64,000 bases of DNA from Parasponia andersonii (taxonomy: Eukaryota > Streptophyta > Magnoliopsida > Rosales > Cannabaceae): assembly GCA_002914805.1 (NCBI GenBank), contig JXTB01000021.1:1750246-1814245 (forward strand), given 5' to 3'. The translations under genes and the position numbers were made by a program. The notes under the pieces were generated by a model that saw nothing but the letters and a program-made list of their open reading frames with translations, did no database searches and had not been told where the DNA came from. Below are positions 50,340-60,419 of this stretch, piece by piece. Within the stretch, counting starts at the first letter, position 1. Every line of letters begins with the position of its first letter.

Positions 50340-51398
50340 TGTGTATCATATAGTGTCCTTAAAATAGATTCATCTTCTCTCAAGGTGCTCGAAGTTTTTA
50401 AGCATATGTCTCTTATGATACAAAGATTTTTTAAAGTAGAAGCTTGGAAGTAGCAAGTAGTACACCAAACTTCTACTTCAATTGAACTGAATTATCATCT
50501 AAACTCTTTTAAGACTCGAATAATTAGAACTAGAACTACAACTGGGAACTAAAACTAGAACTTAAGCTAAACACAAGAACTCAAAAACTAGAGCTAGAAT
50601 ACTAGAGAAAACTTGAGAAACAAGAGAGAATAATTTTTGGTAGTGTGAGAAATGAGAGGAGATGTGCCTCATTTTATAGGCTTCATATGGGAGTTAGGAA
50701 ACTATTAGTATTTATTTAAGAAACATTTTACTCATAAACTATGGTAGTTACAAACATTTTCTACTATTAACTATAGTGGTTACAAAACACTTTTATTCCT
50801 CTCATTAATCCATTGATTAATTTCAGAAGAAACATTTCAAAATAAATGACCATCAATTACAAAAAATTTAAATATTTCAAATATTACAGACGTTTTATTA
50901 CCTATAATAGTTTGTAACTTCTGAGGAAAATTCTATAACTTTAAAGAAAAATTGGTAAAAAATAAAATCTTTTAATTTTCATTTTTACTCATTGGGTGAG
51001 AAAATAAAGCCTCAATTTCTCATTCACCCAAATAACTCCTTAATTTTCCAACAGTATCCTACATGAATGATATTGAGACACAATCCAACAAAATCTAAAG
51101 ATAGATATCAATGGTCGAAACGTATATAGGATAGGTAGGTATTAAATTTGAATCTTTCCTTATGAAAATATGTCTACTTTACTAGCTAATCAATAGATGT
51201 AATATCTTTGAACTATCCTGTTATTAATATAAATGAAAACATACCTCGCACATAAATATTTTCTGACATAATTTAGTTCTCATTTTTATTTATGTTTTGG
51301 CCATGAACATACGCCTGGTTCTGAGAGTTTTTCAGGAATTGAGCCCTATACAATTTTCTTTTGAAGTGACACCTCTTCTCTCTCTCATACACGTGCAC

Positions 51399-51414
51399 AC
51401 ACACACACACACAT
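51399..51414. repeat. CA microsatellite
   Basis: About eight CA units within the copia remnant region. Confidence 0.9.
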
Positions 51415-51663
51415 ACATTCAATTAAGTCTTTACAACTAATTTGTCCTTTTTAATCTAGATCTTCGAATCTCTAATTAACTATTTTGGGTTTTTATTGTA
51501 GCAACTTACTATTTTATGGGCTTTAATCCCATTTCCTTGATAATTTATCAACTCTATTTATCCCTTTGGTTAGTGGATTTACAATATTACTTTTTGACTT
51601 CACATAGTTAATAGAGACAACTCCAGTTGAGAGCAGTTATCTAATAGTACTATATCTATGACG

Positions 51664-51667
<4 letters not shown>

Positions 51668-51706
<39 letters not shown>
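51668..51706. repeat. TA microsatellite
   Basis: About 19 TA units interrupting the RNase H remains of the copia fragment. Confidence 0.95.
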
Positions 51707-51708
<2 letters not shown>

Positions 51709-52520
51709 AGACTTACTATTATACATATTGCTCTGTACCTTTCTAATAGCAAATTAATTGTCATAATGGATGCAAATTGTTGGCACAAAATTTAGTCACG
51801 TTGGAATATCTTCTAAGAATTGTTGTAGCTTTTCTGCCTCTTCAACACACTTGTCCAAAACAATGAATTCGGATTTCATTGTGGACCGAACTATACATAT
51901 TTTTTTCGAGGATTTTTATGATACAACTATACCTGCTAGTGTGACCATATACCCATTAGTAAACTTTGAGTCTTTCATATCATATATCCAATTAGTATCA
52001 TTGTAACCATCTAGGATAACTAAATATCTACTGTAGTGTAGCCTCTTTTTTTAGTGATTAGCTCTTGGATTACTCGTGTATATATTTAGATTACTAACTG
52101 TATCAAGTATGTCTGGTCTTATATAATTCAATAGGTATATAAAACTTTCTATCACTTTAAATATTCCAATTAGGAGATTCTCTCTCCTTTTTTTCTTTGA
52201 TAGATATAGATTTATATCTACAGGTGTTTTGAACACATCAAAATCATTTTTGTTAAATTTCTCAAGAATTTTGTTCATATAGTGTGATTGACATCAAATA
52301 TTCTTGAGATCTTAATACCCAATATGATATCAGCTAAATCCATGTCTTTTGTGTCAAATTTGGACTTTAATATATTAGTAGATTTGATCAAATTATCATT
52401 ACCATCAACAATGAGCATGTCATTAATATAAAGACATAAAATAATATAACTATTATCCGTATTCTTTACATAGACACATTTATCATACTCATTGATTTTG
52501 AATCCATTTGACATCATCAC

Positions 52521-54175
52521 ACCGTCAAATTTCTCATATCATTATTTTGGTAATAAAAGAATTTATATAAGAAATATACATATATATATATATATCTTCA
52601 AATATATATCCACTAAATTGATTCAATTAAGTAGTTTGAAATTGAAAAATATTTTAAAATTTTCTTTGAGAAAATGTTAGTATAAATCAGTTCTCAGTTT
52701 ACAGTATGTAACTGGTTGTACTAATTAATCAAAGATTTTCTTATTAACATAGTCAATTCCCAATTGGGTAGTAAATAGTACTCAAAAGTCAAAAGAAACA
52801 ATCAAAGTAAAAATTTCCTAAAGAAATTTGTCAAATCTTATTACCCAACAAAATGATATATCGTAAATGCAACTAATTAATTTCTTGAGGCTAACAAAAT
52901 TTTCGGATTTATTAAAGCCAAAAAATTGAACTATGTATTATATGTAATTGAGCTGTAAACAACTCCAAACTTGACTGATCGATATATAAATCTTCCTCTA
53001 TATTTGACAATTCATAGTACTTAATATTTACGCATAAGGAATATACTATACATCAATTTTCCTTGTAAAATGCTACCATGCACCTAATTAATTTCCATAA
53101 ATCGAAACTTCATTAATATAAACATCAATTTTGGGATCTATTAAATATATAAAAACTTATATGATAGTCAAAGAAATAACCATAATAATAATTATAAAAA
53201 AAAAACTAAATGTGTAAGAAATAAGTATAACAAAGAATTAATATTAAGTTTCAAATATTACCTGAGGATCAATTCTCTTAATTTGAACCCTTTAATTCAT
53301 GGAGAAAGAGAAGAAATGAGTTAATTTGTATAAACAATCAGATAAAATTCCCTAAGAGAAATAAAAAGGGCACCTTCCCTCCAAAAGAATGAAGACAAAA
53401 AAAAAAGAGCACCATAAATAAGTTTCGTGAAAACTAGAAGGCATAAATATCAGATGTGGAGTAAGTGATTTTTTCACTTATATATATATATATATATAAT
53501 TATCTTTTAGAAAGGGATTAAACATTTTGATTTAAGGCCATTTGTAATATTTTTCTATTCCAAATAAAAATTAAGGAAGTAATCTAGTTTTTTTTTTCTT
53601 TTTCTATTTTTTTGGCGTACGTTAAGAATATCGCATATATATCCTATATAAATTCATTTATATATCCTAATATATATTTTATATGTAAATATATGTAAAA
53701 GAAAAGAATTATATGGAAGTGTGTTGTGGAGGTAAAAATTAATTAGCACTGATCTTATATATAGAATAATATATGAAATTTATTTATCTAATCTTTTGCC
53801 AATAGGTTTAAAGAATCCTAGTAGGTGTCTACTTATCTTCCTAGTCGGTTATATATATACTCCAGTCTAGCTTTTATAAATATTATATAGTCTAAGACCT
53901 TCTCTCAAGTATACGACAATAACTATCCTCAATTCTCAACCATCAATTAATTCGAGATTTGAAGTTTTAATCTTCCTTTAAGAACCCTTTATTTTTTTAA
54001 ATAATCGTATTTTTCCTAATTTCTTGTCATTGTAATTGGGTCTAAATTAATAAAGTCGATCCTTTTATCTTTTATCTTGTTTTTATATGTATTAGTTCTT
54101 TTAACTTTTATTCCATAAAAGTAATATATAATATATCACGTTGAGTATTTTTTTTAAAATTAAAAATTATTCTCG
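52521..54175. other. Intergenic AT-rich region
   Basis: No gene or readable element. Several TA runs (for example 52,576-52,594, 53,482-53,498) and poly-T stretches are present. Confidence 0.5.
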
Positions 54176-55715
54176 ATGGATTCACATAGGTGGTACTTTA
54201 TCTTTATTTAGAGGAATTTAATTATAGATAAAAGTTGGATGTATCTGTCTATATTGAGTGACTCATGTGAAAAACGAGCAGATATATTCTTAGATTTTGC
54301 ATTTAAAAATGCAAGTCACGAAAATAAGATTGTTTTTCCTTGTGTGAATTGCAGACTTATTACATCTATCACTTATTACACCTATCAATCATGAAGTAGC
54401 ATTTAAACATCTTATATGTGATGGATATATGGAAGGGTACACTAAGTGAGTGCTACATAGAGAAGGATTGTCCAATGCTGCACAAAATATAGAAACTCAA
54501 AGTGATATTCATGAACTGAATTAATATGCAAGAGGTCATACATAATGCATACAGAGTGGCTAGGGGTGAACATAAAATTGAAAATAATAATTCTAAAAGT
54601 GTAGAAAATGAGCCGAATAAAAATGTAAACAAATTTTAGAAGTTGATAGAAGATGCAGAGAAAGAACTTTATCCAGGTTGTATTAACTTTACGAAACTAT
54701 CATTCACTGTCCAACTATACCATATTAAATGTATCGGTGGATGGAGCAATAAATTATTTAGCATACTACTTGATTTATTTAAAAAAAAAAACTTTACCAA
54801 AAGGTGAAACATTACAAAATTTATTTTACTAAACAAAAAATCTAATCAAAGAATTGGGATTTAGTTATGAAGACATCGATACATGCCCCAATGATTGTAT
54901 TTTATACCAGAAAAAGAGCATATAAATGCAACAGAATGTGATTTCTGCAGTATACCTAAGTATGTAATAAATAAATAAAAAGTTTCATTGTATATGTTTC
55001 TTTTAATTGTTTTCAAAATTTTTGAATAATGCCTTAAGTTCATCTTTTTTTCCCCTTAAAATAGAAGTGAAGCTAAAGTTTTGCGCTATTTTCCATTGAT
55101 ACCGAGGCTATAATTCTATTTATGTCATCAAAAACATCAAACTTTATGACTTAATATTATGAAAAAGACCATATAAATGGTTATACGTGACATCCTAGAG
55201 ATTCTCTAGTATGGATGACTTTTGATCACCAGCATAAAAATTTTGTTGTAGAACCTCATAATGTTATACTTGGGTTATCATGATGTTATACTTGGGTTAT
55301 CATGTGATGGAATGAATCCTTTTAAAATATTAAGTATTTCCCATAACACATGGCTAGTGATTTTTATACCATATAACCTTCCCCATGGATGTATATGAAA
55401 CAACCTAATTTTATTATATCATTGATCATACTTAACCTAAATGCATATGAAAATAATATAGATGTGTATTTGGAACAGTTGATCAAGAAATTAAAGAAAT
55501 TATAAGAAGTTAGAGTTGAAACTTTTGATGCACTAAGAAAATAAAATTTTAATTTGTAGGTATCACTATTATGGACTATCAGTGACTTCCTTATATATGT
55601 GAACTTATTAGGATGAAGCACAAAAGGACAATTGGCTTGTCCATCATGTCATAAGGATACTTACTTTCTGTGGTTGAAACATAGTTCTAAACATTGTTAC
55701 ATGGGTGTTTAAGGT
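54176..55715 (+). pseudogene. CACTA TNP2-like transposase pseudogene
   Basis: The plus strand carries a decayed TNP2 transposase in order. A start region at 54,176 gives MDSHRW and then DKSWMYLSILSDSCEKRADI with FLDFAFKNASHENKIVFPC. Next come YPGCINFTKLSFTVQLYHIK (54,674 on), GETLQNLFY, IKELGFSYEDIDTCPNDCIL, AKVLRYFPLIPRL (55,070 on), SCDGMNPFK and STKGQLACPSCHKDTYFLWLKHSSKHCYMG (key words GQLACPSCHKDT, HCYMG) to 55,712. It has many stops and several frameshifts, so it is not functional. The DUF4218 part that would follow is missing. No CACTA termini or GTCGGCAA arrays were found around it. Confidence 0.85.
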
Positions 55716-56490
55716 CGGAGTTGTACTCTGGATTAATTAGTGTGACTTGTACTTAATTAAATTAATGAAGATGATAATTGAATTAGACCATTAGAATATA
55801 CAACAAAAAAGTCATCACAATACTTTCACGTGTCGAAATAAGATAGTCAGTTGTAATAAGAACAACTCTTCGTGCGTATCTCGATAAGATTGGCGGTTGT
55901 AAGGATGACTCACTTAGTATGCAAGAAATAAAGAGAAGTAAAATAATATTAAAAATTGACGAAGACGAAAATATTGACCATATTGTCAACCGAGGAATAG
56001 AGGTAATATAATAATGTAATAAATAAATAGACAAGGAATTAAATATTACTAGTTGATTGAGACAAATAAACCGACTATAGTGTCAACTAGAAGTTAGCAA
56101 TAGAAATAAAGTGCAGAAAAATAATTTGTTAGAAGTTGACGAAGACGATATCATCCATATGCCAGTTTTAATTCATTAAAAGTGTTAGAATTACGAGGTA
56201 GTAAGTCCAGCCATATCATTAGAAATAATAATAAATAACTGAAATTAAAGTGTTGAAATTTAAATAAAGCGATGTGACCGGTTGCGAAGAAAAAATAACA
56301 CAGATCACTAAATAAATGCACACAATAATTAAAAGAGGAGTAAAGTAATTGATTGCACTTAACGCAGCAATACATATTATTTTATGGGAAAGAAAAAATA
56401 TAGTAATTGATCACACTTAGAATAACAATATGAATTACCTGCCAAGATAGAGATACAAGACTATTTATATATATATATATATATATATAT
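55716..56490. other. Non-coding sequence, origin unclear
   Basis: Loose repeats such as GAAGACGA..ATATTGACCATATTGTCAACC and GTTGACGAAGACGATATCATCCATATGCC suggest a decayed LTR or duplicated spacer. No gene is supported. A TA tract precedes the MITE at 56,491. Confidence 0.3.
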
Positions 56491-56700
56491 GGTTGCTAAT
56501 CCAATAGGTATTTTTTTTACCTATGGGTAGTTAATTTTTTTTAGCCGTTGGATCGCCATCTAATGGTGATCCAATGGCTATAATGAAATGCATGAAAAGA
56601 CGTACATCATTAATGTTCTTTCTCTCTCTTACTTTTTACAATAAAAAAATGTGCATGCTAAATTTTCATTAGCTAAATGGATACCTATGCATAGGTAAAA

Positions 56701-56709
<9 letters not shown>
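56491..56709 (+). mobile_element. TA-microsatellite-associated MITE, copy A
   Basis: Starts GGTTGCTAATCCAATAGGTA directly after a (TA)n tract and carries the internal words AGCCGTTGGATCGCCATC, ATTAATGTTCTTTCTCTCTC and GATACCTATGCATAGGT. It ends in an A run followed by another (TA)n tract. The right terminal inverted repeat has been lost relative to copy B. Confidence 0.85.
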
Positions 56710-56743
<34 letters not shown>

Positions 56744-57716
56744 AGAGCACAGTACCTTGAACTTGTGCTACAATTCAAGCACAAAATTGTGGAAAGTAGC
56801 TCGATACCCAAAGATCATTAAAGTATGCGAATTAGAAACAACATACCAAGAAACTTGTACACTTAATTGTACAAGTTAGTAGAAAAAAAAAAAGAAGATA
56901 GGATAATAGAAAAAAGTGGTATAAAGAAGACAATTGAGCCTAAGAGTGCAAAGAGATAAAAGTGGACCTAAAATTGGATATGTGTAAGATTACCTAAGCC
57001 TATATAAATAATTAGAGATATACCAAGTCTTAGGAATTTATTAGCTAGATTCTACATATGCGTGAATATATATGGAAGTATATATATATATATAAAGATG
57101 TATGTATGTTTATATGTGGACATGTAAGAGAGCCAATAAAGAGAAATAATATGGAAGGTGCAAAGATATATGTACGAAAGAAAGATAAAAAAATATAGAG
57201 AACTAAACGCATACAAATGAGATAAGATGAAGTGAAAGCCTTATGCAAACCGTGACTAAACAAAGGTTTAGAAGCTACGGGTTAAATAAAAGATGAGGTA
57301 ATATTGGTGGAGATAAAGGTGGTTAAATTTGTATATATGTGAGGAAGGTGACATAGAGATAAACAAATTGGGTTATGGGCTTAATACCAAAGAATGAAAG
57401 CTTCAGGCCTAAAAGGGTGGTACACGAATTGATATGCAGATGGAATTTAGTTAATGAGATAAAAGATTAATATATATGTATGAAATGAAGGGATGAAGGT
57501 CATGAGCTGAAGATGAACCGAGAGGTGACGGTGGTGGCATTGGACGGTGATTATAATTGAGCATAAGAGCAAAAACAAAGAGAGAGAGAGAACGGTTGAG
57601 AGAAGAATTAAAGAGAGAAAATGAGAGAAATATTATTGAGAATTTGTGAGCGGAATTGATTCTACCCCTTATGTCTGGTCATTACAAAGAGATGAGCCGT
57701 GTATATATATATATAT
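56710..57716. other. Non-coding sequence between MITE copies
   Basis: Text such as GAAGATGAACCGAGAGGTGACGG and a GA-rich run (57,577-57,620) resembles the U3/leader of some plant LTR elements. I see no boundaries and no gene. Confidence 0.3.
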
Positions 57717-57937
57717 GGTTGACAATCTAATAGGTATTTTTTTATTTTACCTATGGGTAAGTATTTTTTTTAGCCGTTGGATCACCATACTATAATGAAG
57801 TATATGAAAAGAAGTGCATTATTAATGCTTTTTCTTTCTTACTTTTTATAATAAAAAAGGTGCATGCTAAATTGTCATTAGTCAAATTGATACCTATACA
57901 TAGGTAAAAAAAAAAAATACCTACTGGATTGGTGCCC
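57717..57937 (+). mobile_element. TA-microsatellite-associated MITE, copy B (full length)
   Basis: Starts GGTTGACAATCTAATAGGTA and ends TACCTACTGGATTGGTGCCC, so both terminal inverted repeats are present. The length is 221 bases. TA runs lie on both sides. The interior matches copy A. No coding potential. Confidence 0.88.
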
Positions 57938-57957
57938 TATATATATATATATATAGA

Positions 57958-58090
57958 GGTTGCCAATCCAATATGTATTTTTTTTTTTACCTATGGGTAG
58001 ATAGACTTTTTTTAGCCATTGGATCACCATCTACGGCTAAAAAAAATATATCTACCCATAGGTAAAAAAAAAACCTATTGGATTAGTAAC
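57958..58090 (+). mobile_element. TA-microsatellite-associated MITE, copy C (short hairpin form)
   Basis: A 133-base derivative with both termini (GGTTGCCAATCCAATATGTA and CCTATTGGATTAGTAAC) but almost no interior, so it is nearly a perfect hairpin about CACCATCTACGG. (TA)n lies on both sides. Confidence 0.85.
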
Positions 58091-58123
58091 TATATATATA
58101 TATATTTATATATATATATATAT

Positions 58124-58527
58124 GGACACTAATCCAATAGGTATTTTTTTTTTTACCTAAGCATAGGTATCAATTTGACCAATGAAAATTTAGCAAGCAT
58201 ATTTTTTTATTGTAAAAAGTAAGAGAGAGAAAGAGCATTAATGATGCACGNTATATGCGCAAAGCTAAGGCCCGTAACGACTAAAGATAAACTTAAAACT
58301 TTGTTCAATTGACACATCATGTTGCCACGGGTCTTGTGCATGTTGAGCAAGTTTAAAATTTGACACATGTATTATGAATGGGTCTAATAAAAACTTGACA
58401 CATGGCTCTATATTGTTGGCTATTCTATCAACATCAACATTTGCTTCATTGTTCTAATTTAATGGTGATCCAATGGCTAAAAAAATTATATCCATAGGTA
58501 AAAAAAAATTTATTGAATTGACAATTA
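58124..58527 (-). mobile_element. TA-microsatellite-associated MITE, copy D, interrupted
   Basis: An inverted copy: its first part (58,124-58,250, from ACTAATCCAATAGGT to ATTAATGATGCACG) and second part (58,461-58,527, AATGGTGATCCAATGGCT to TTGAATTGACAATTA) are the two sides of one MITE. They are separated by a 210-base insertion that duplicates the sequence found again at 58,548. One undetermined base (58,251) sits at the left insertion boundary, so an assembly error cannot be excluded. Confidence 0.7.
58258..58460. repeat. Direct repeat copy 1 (within the MITE)
   Basis: CGCAAAGCTAAGGCCCGTAA to CAACATTTGCTTCATTGTTC. The same text recurs at 58,548 with few differences (offset 290 bases). Confidence 0.9.
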
Positions 58528-58547
58528 TATATATATATATATATACA

Positions 58548-58862
58548 CGCAAAGCTAAGGCCCGTAACTGACTAAAGATAAATTTAAAACTTTGGACAAT
58601 TGACACATCACATTGCCATGTGTCTTCTGCATGTTGAGCAGGTCTAAAATTTGACAAATGTATTATAAATGGGTCTAATAAAAACTTGACACATGGCTCT
58701 ATATTGTTGGCTGCTCTATCAACATTTGTTTCATTGTTCCAATTTGGTGTTGACAAGTGGTCCAAAATACTTCCAATTGGGTATTGACATCTCATCACAA
58801 ATGGGGTCTTTAAATAGTCTTTAGCTTCTTTTTGTCATGGTATAAATTTGGCAATTTTTTGA
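58548..58862. repeat. Direct repeat copy 2
   Basis: The first 200 bases match copy 1. The last 145 bases (58,719-58,863, CAACATTTGTTTCATTGTTC to TTTGGCAATTTTT) match the right end of the window at 63,856-64,000. It is therefore part of a dispersed repeat. Confidence 0.9.
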
Positions 58863-58889
58863 TGAAAACTTGACACGTCAAATTTTTTT

Positions 58890-59018
58890 AATTGACACCT
58901 TATTTCACAATTATCACATTATTTATAATTTAAATTGACACCTTATTTCACAATTATCACATTATTTATAATTTAAATTGACACCTTATTTCACAATTAT
59001 CACATTATTTATAATTTA
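58890..59018. repeat. Tandem repeat, 3 x 43 bp
   Basis: AATTGACACCTTATTTCACA plus the following ATTATCACATTATTTATAATTTA recurs exactly three times at 58,890, 58,933 and 58,976. The copies are identical by eye, so the expansion is recent. Confidence 0.95.
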
Positions 59019-59810
59019 ATATTTTTAGTTAGTAACCGATTATAAAAATTTGTCACACTCTAAAATATTAAGTCTCCTGGGCTATAGCATATGTGACTAT
59101 TCGTTAGAGCTCACTAATATAAATTTTTTTCTAATATAGTCTTCAAATGTGTTTTGAAAATACTGCATTAATAGAGAGAGAATTTCTTCTTTTGGATGAA
59201 TTTTTGAGAAAAGACAAGCATTATTACCTTATAGGCACATCCTAACTAAGTTGGTATCCACCTACGAAAGAAACTAATTTTCTTCAAATCCAAAAAGAAC
59301 GACCAATGCCATCTTTAGACAAGATCCAAGTAGCAAATAGCTAGCTCTAGATGGGTTCTAGATATTTATGCCAAAATATTTCTATTGGATTGATCTAACC
59401 CAAACAACGCCTCGTTAAAACCTTGCTAGAGTAAAACCTGGTAGAAAAAATCTTTAAAAAAGAAAAAGAGTACGTTACATGTGAACAATAAATTTTGGAG
59501 TTTAGCTTGAATAGTACCTAGACTGACTATTTTGATATCTTGCTTGTTAGTGAAACTTTTTGCAAGGATGACAGATTTCAGTCTTGATTTTACGACTTCA
59601 TCATCATATGCGTGCTTATTTGTGTGTATTTTTCACATATATAAGCCATGTAATTTAGAAAGAGAATAATCCTCATGTAAAATAAGAGGTTAGTCCAACG
59701 TAAAGAAAAATATAGATAAGCATAGAAATTAATAAAAATTTCAATATTAGACTAAATGATAATTAATATAGGTTACTTGAATTTTGAAATGGTAAAAGCC
59801 AAAATTTTTT

Positions 59811-59882
59811 AATTGGGGTATGTGTCCAATTATATATTTAGACTAGGGTATACACCTAGTTTAGATTGGGGTGTACGCCCAA
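59811..59882. repeat. Three successive short hairpins
   Basis: Three 19-21-base palindromes follow one another: AATTGGGGTATGTGTCCAATT (as stem AATTGG/CCAATT, 59,811-59,831), ACTAGG..CCTAGT (59,842-59,860) and ATTGGG..CCCAAT (59,864-59,882). Each has the loop GTAYRY or similar. Confidence 0.8.
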
Positions 59883-60419
59883 TTTATATTTTAAACCCGA
59901 GTTACACTAAAATATTAATTAACATATATACTAACAGATCCTGGTTCTAATATATCTTCTAGCAATATAAGCTCATATCAAGGGATACTTTCAGGCTTAG
60001 TATAATCCAATCTCGATTTGTTGTTCCAGATATTATTGGCAATGAAGGTTTGAACCAAAAGATATTCTTAAAAAATATATAATTTTTGGATTTATACTAA
60101 CAATTCCCAATTCTAATGTATCTTGGCAGCAAAATGCCTATACCAAAGATTACTTTTGAGCGTAGTTTTTACCCTGTTTAGGATTTTACAACTATCACAG
60201 TAAAGTATATAGATTTTTTAGATAAAGATTTTTATGAGCACAATCTAAAATGAATAAATAGCAACAATTCATTATAGGATATATAGTTCCTAGATATGAG
60301 ATCTTTAGAAAACTATATGACGTACTTCCTGATAAATTTAAGATTGATTGGTATAGAAAGTGTACTTGAATTTAGGTCTTTAAAAGTACAGTACCCACTA
60401 GATTAGATATCCACAAGTT

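Larger units (their letters stand above)
50340..52520 (-). mobile_element. Ty1/copia remnant: reverse transcriptase, RNase H and 3' LTR
   Basis: On the minus strand, 52,520-52,280 gives reverse transcriptase (NGFKINEYDKCVYVKNTDNS, LCLYINDMLIVDGND, DLADIILGIKISR) and 52,278-52,050 continues it (TPVDINLYLSKKK, RPDILDTVSNLNIYTSNP). RNase H remains follow to about 51,600. A probable 3' LTR runs from TGTTGGAAAATTAAGGAGTT at 51,053 down to about 50,340, in the right position for this orientation. The 5' half of the element is absent. It is broken in several places. Confidence 0.8.
58863..60419 (-). other. Probable LTR/3' untranslated region of the Tat-lineage fossil
   Basis: This lies 3' of the integrase on the element's strand. 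The words AACGCCTCGTTAAAACCTTGC and AAAAAGAGTACGTTACATGTGAACAA (59,400-59,490) recall LTR sequence of Tat-type elements. It includes the 43-bp tandem repeat and three small hairpins described separately. Boundaries are not resolved. Confidence 0.35.
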
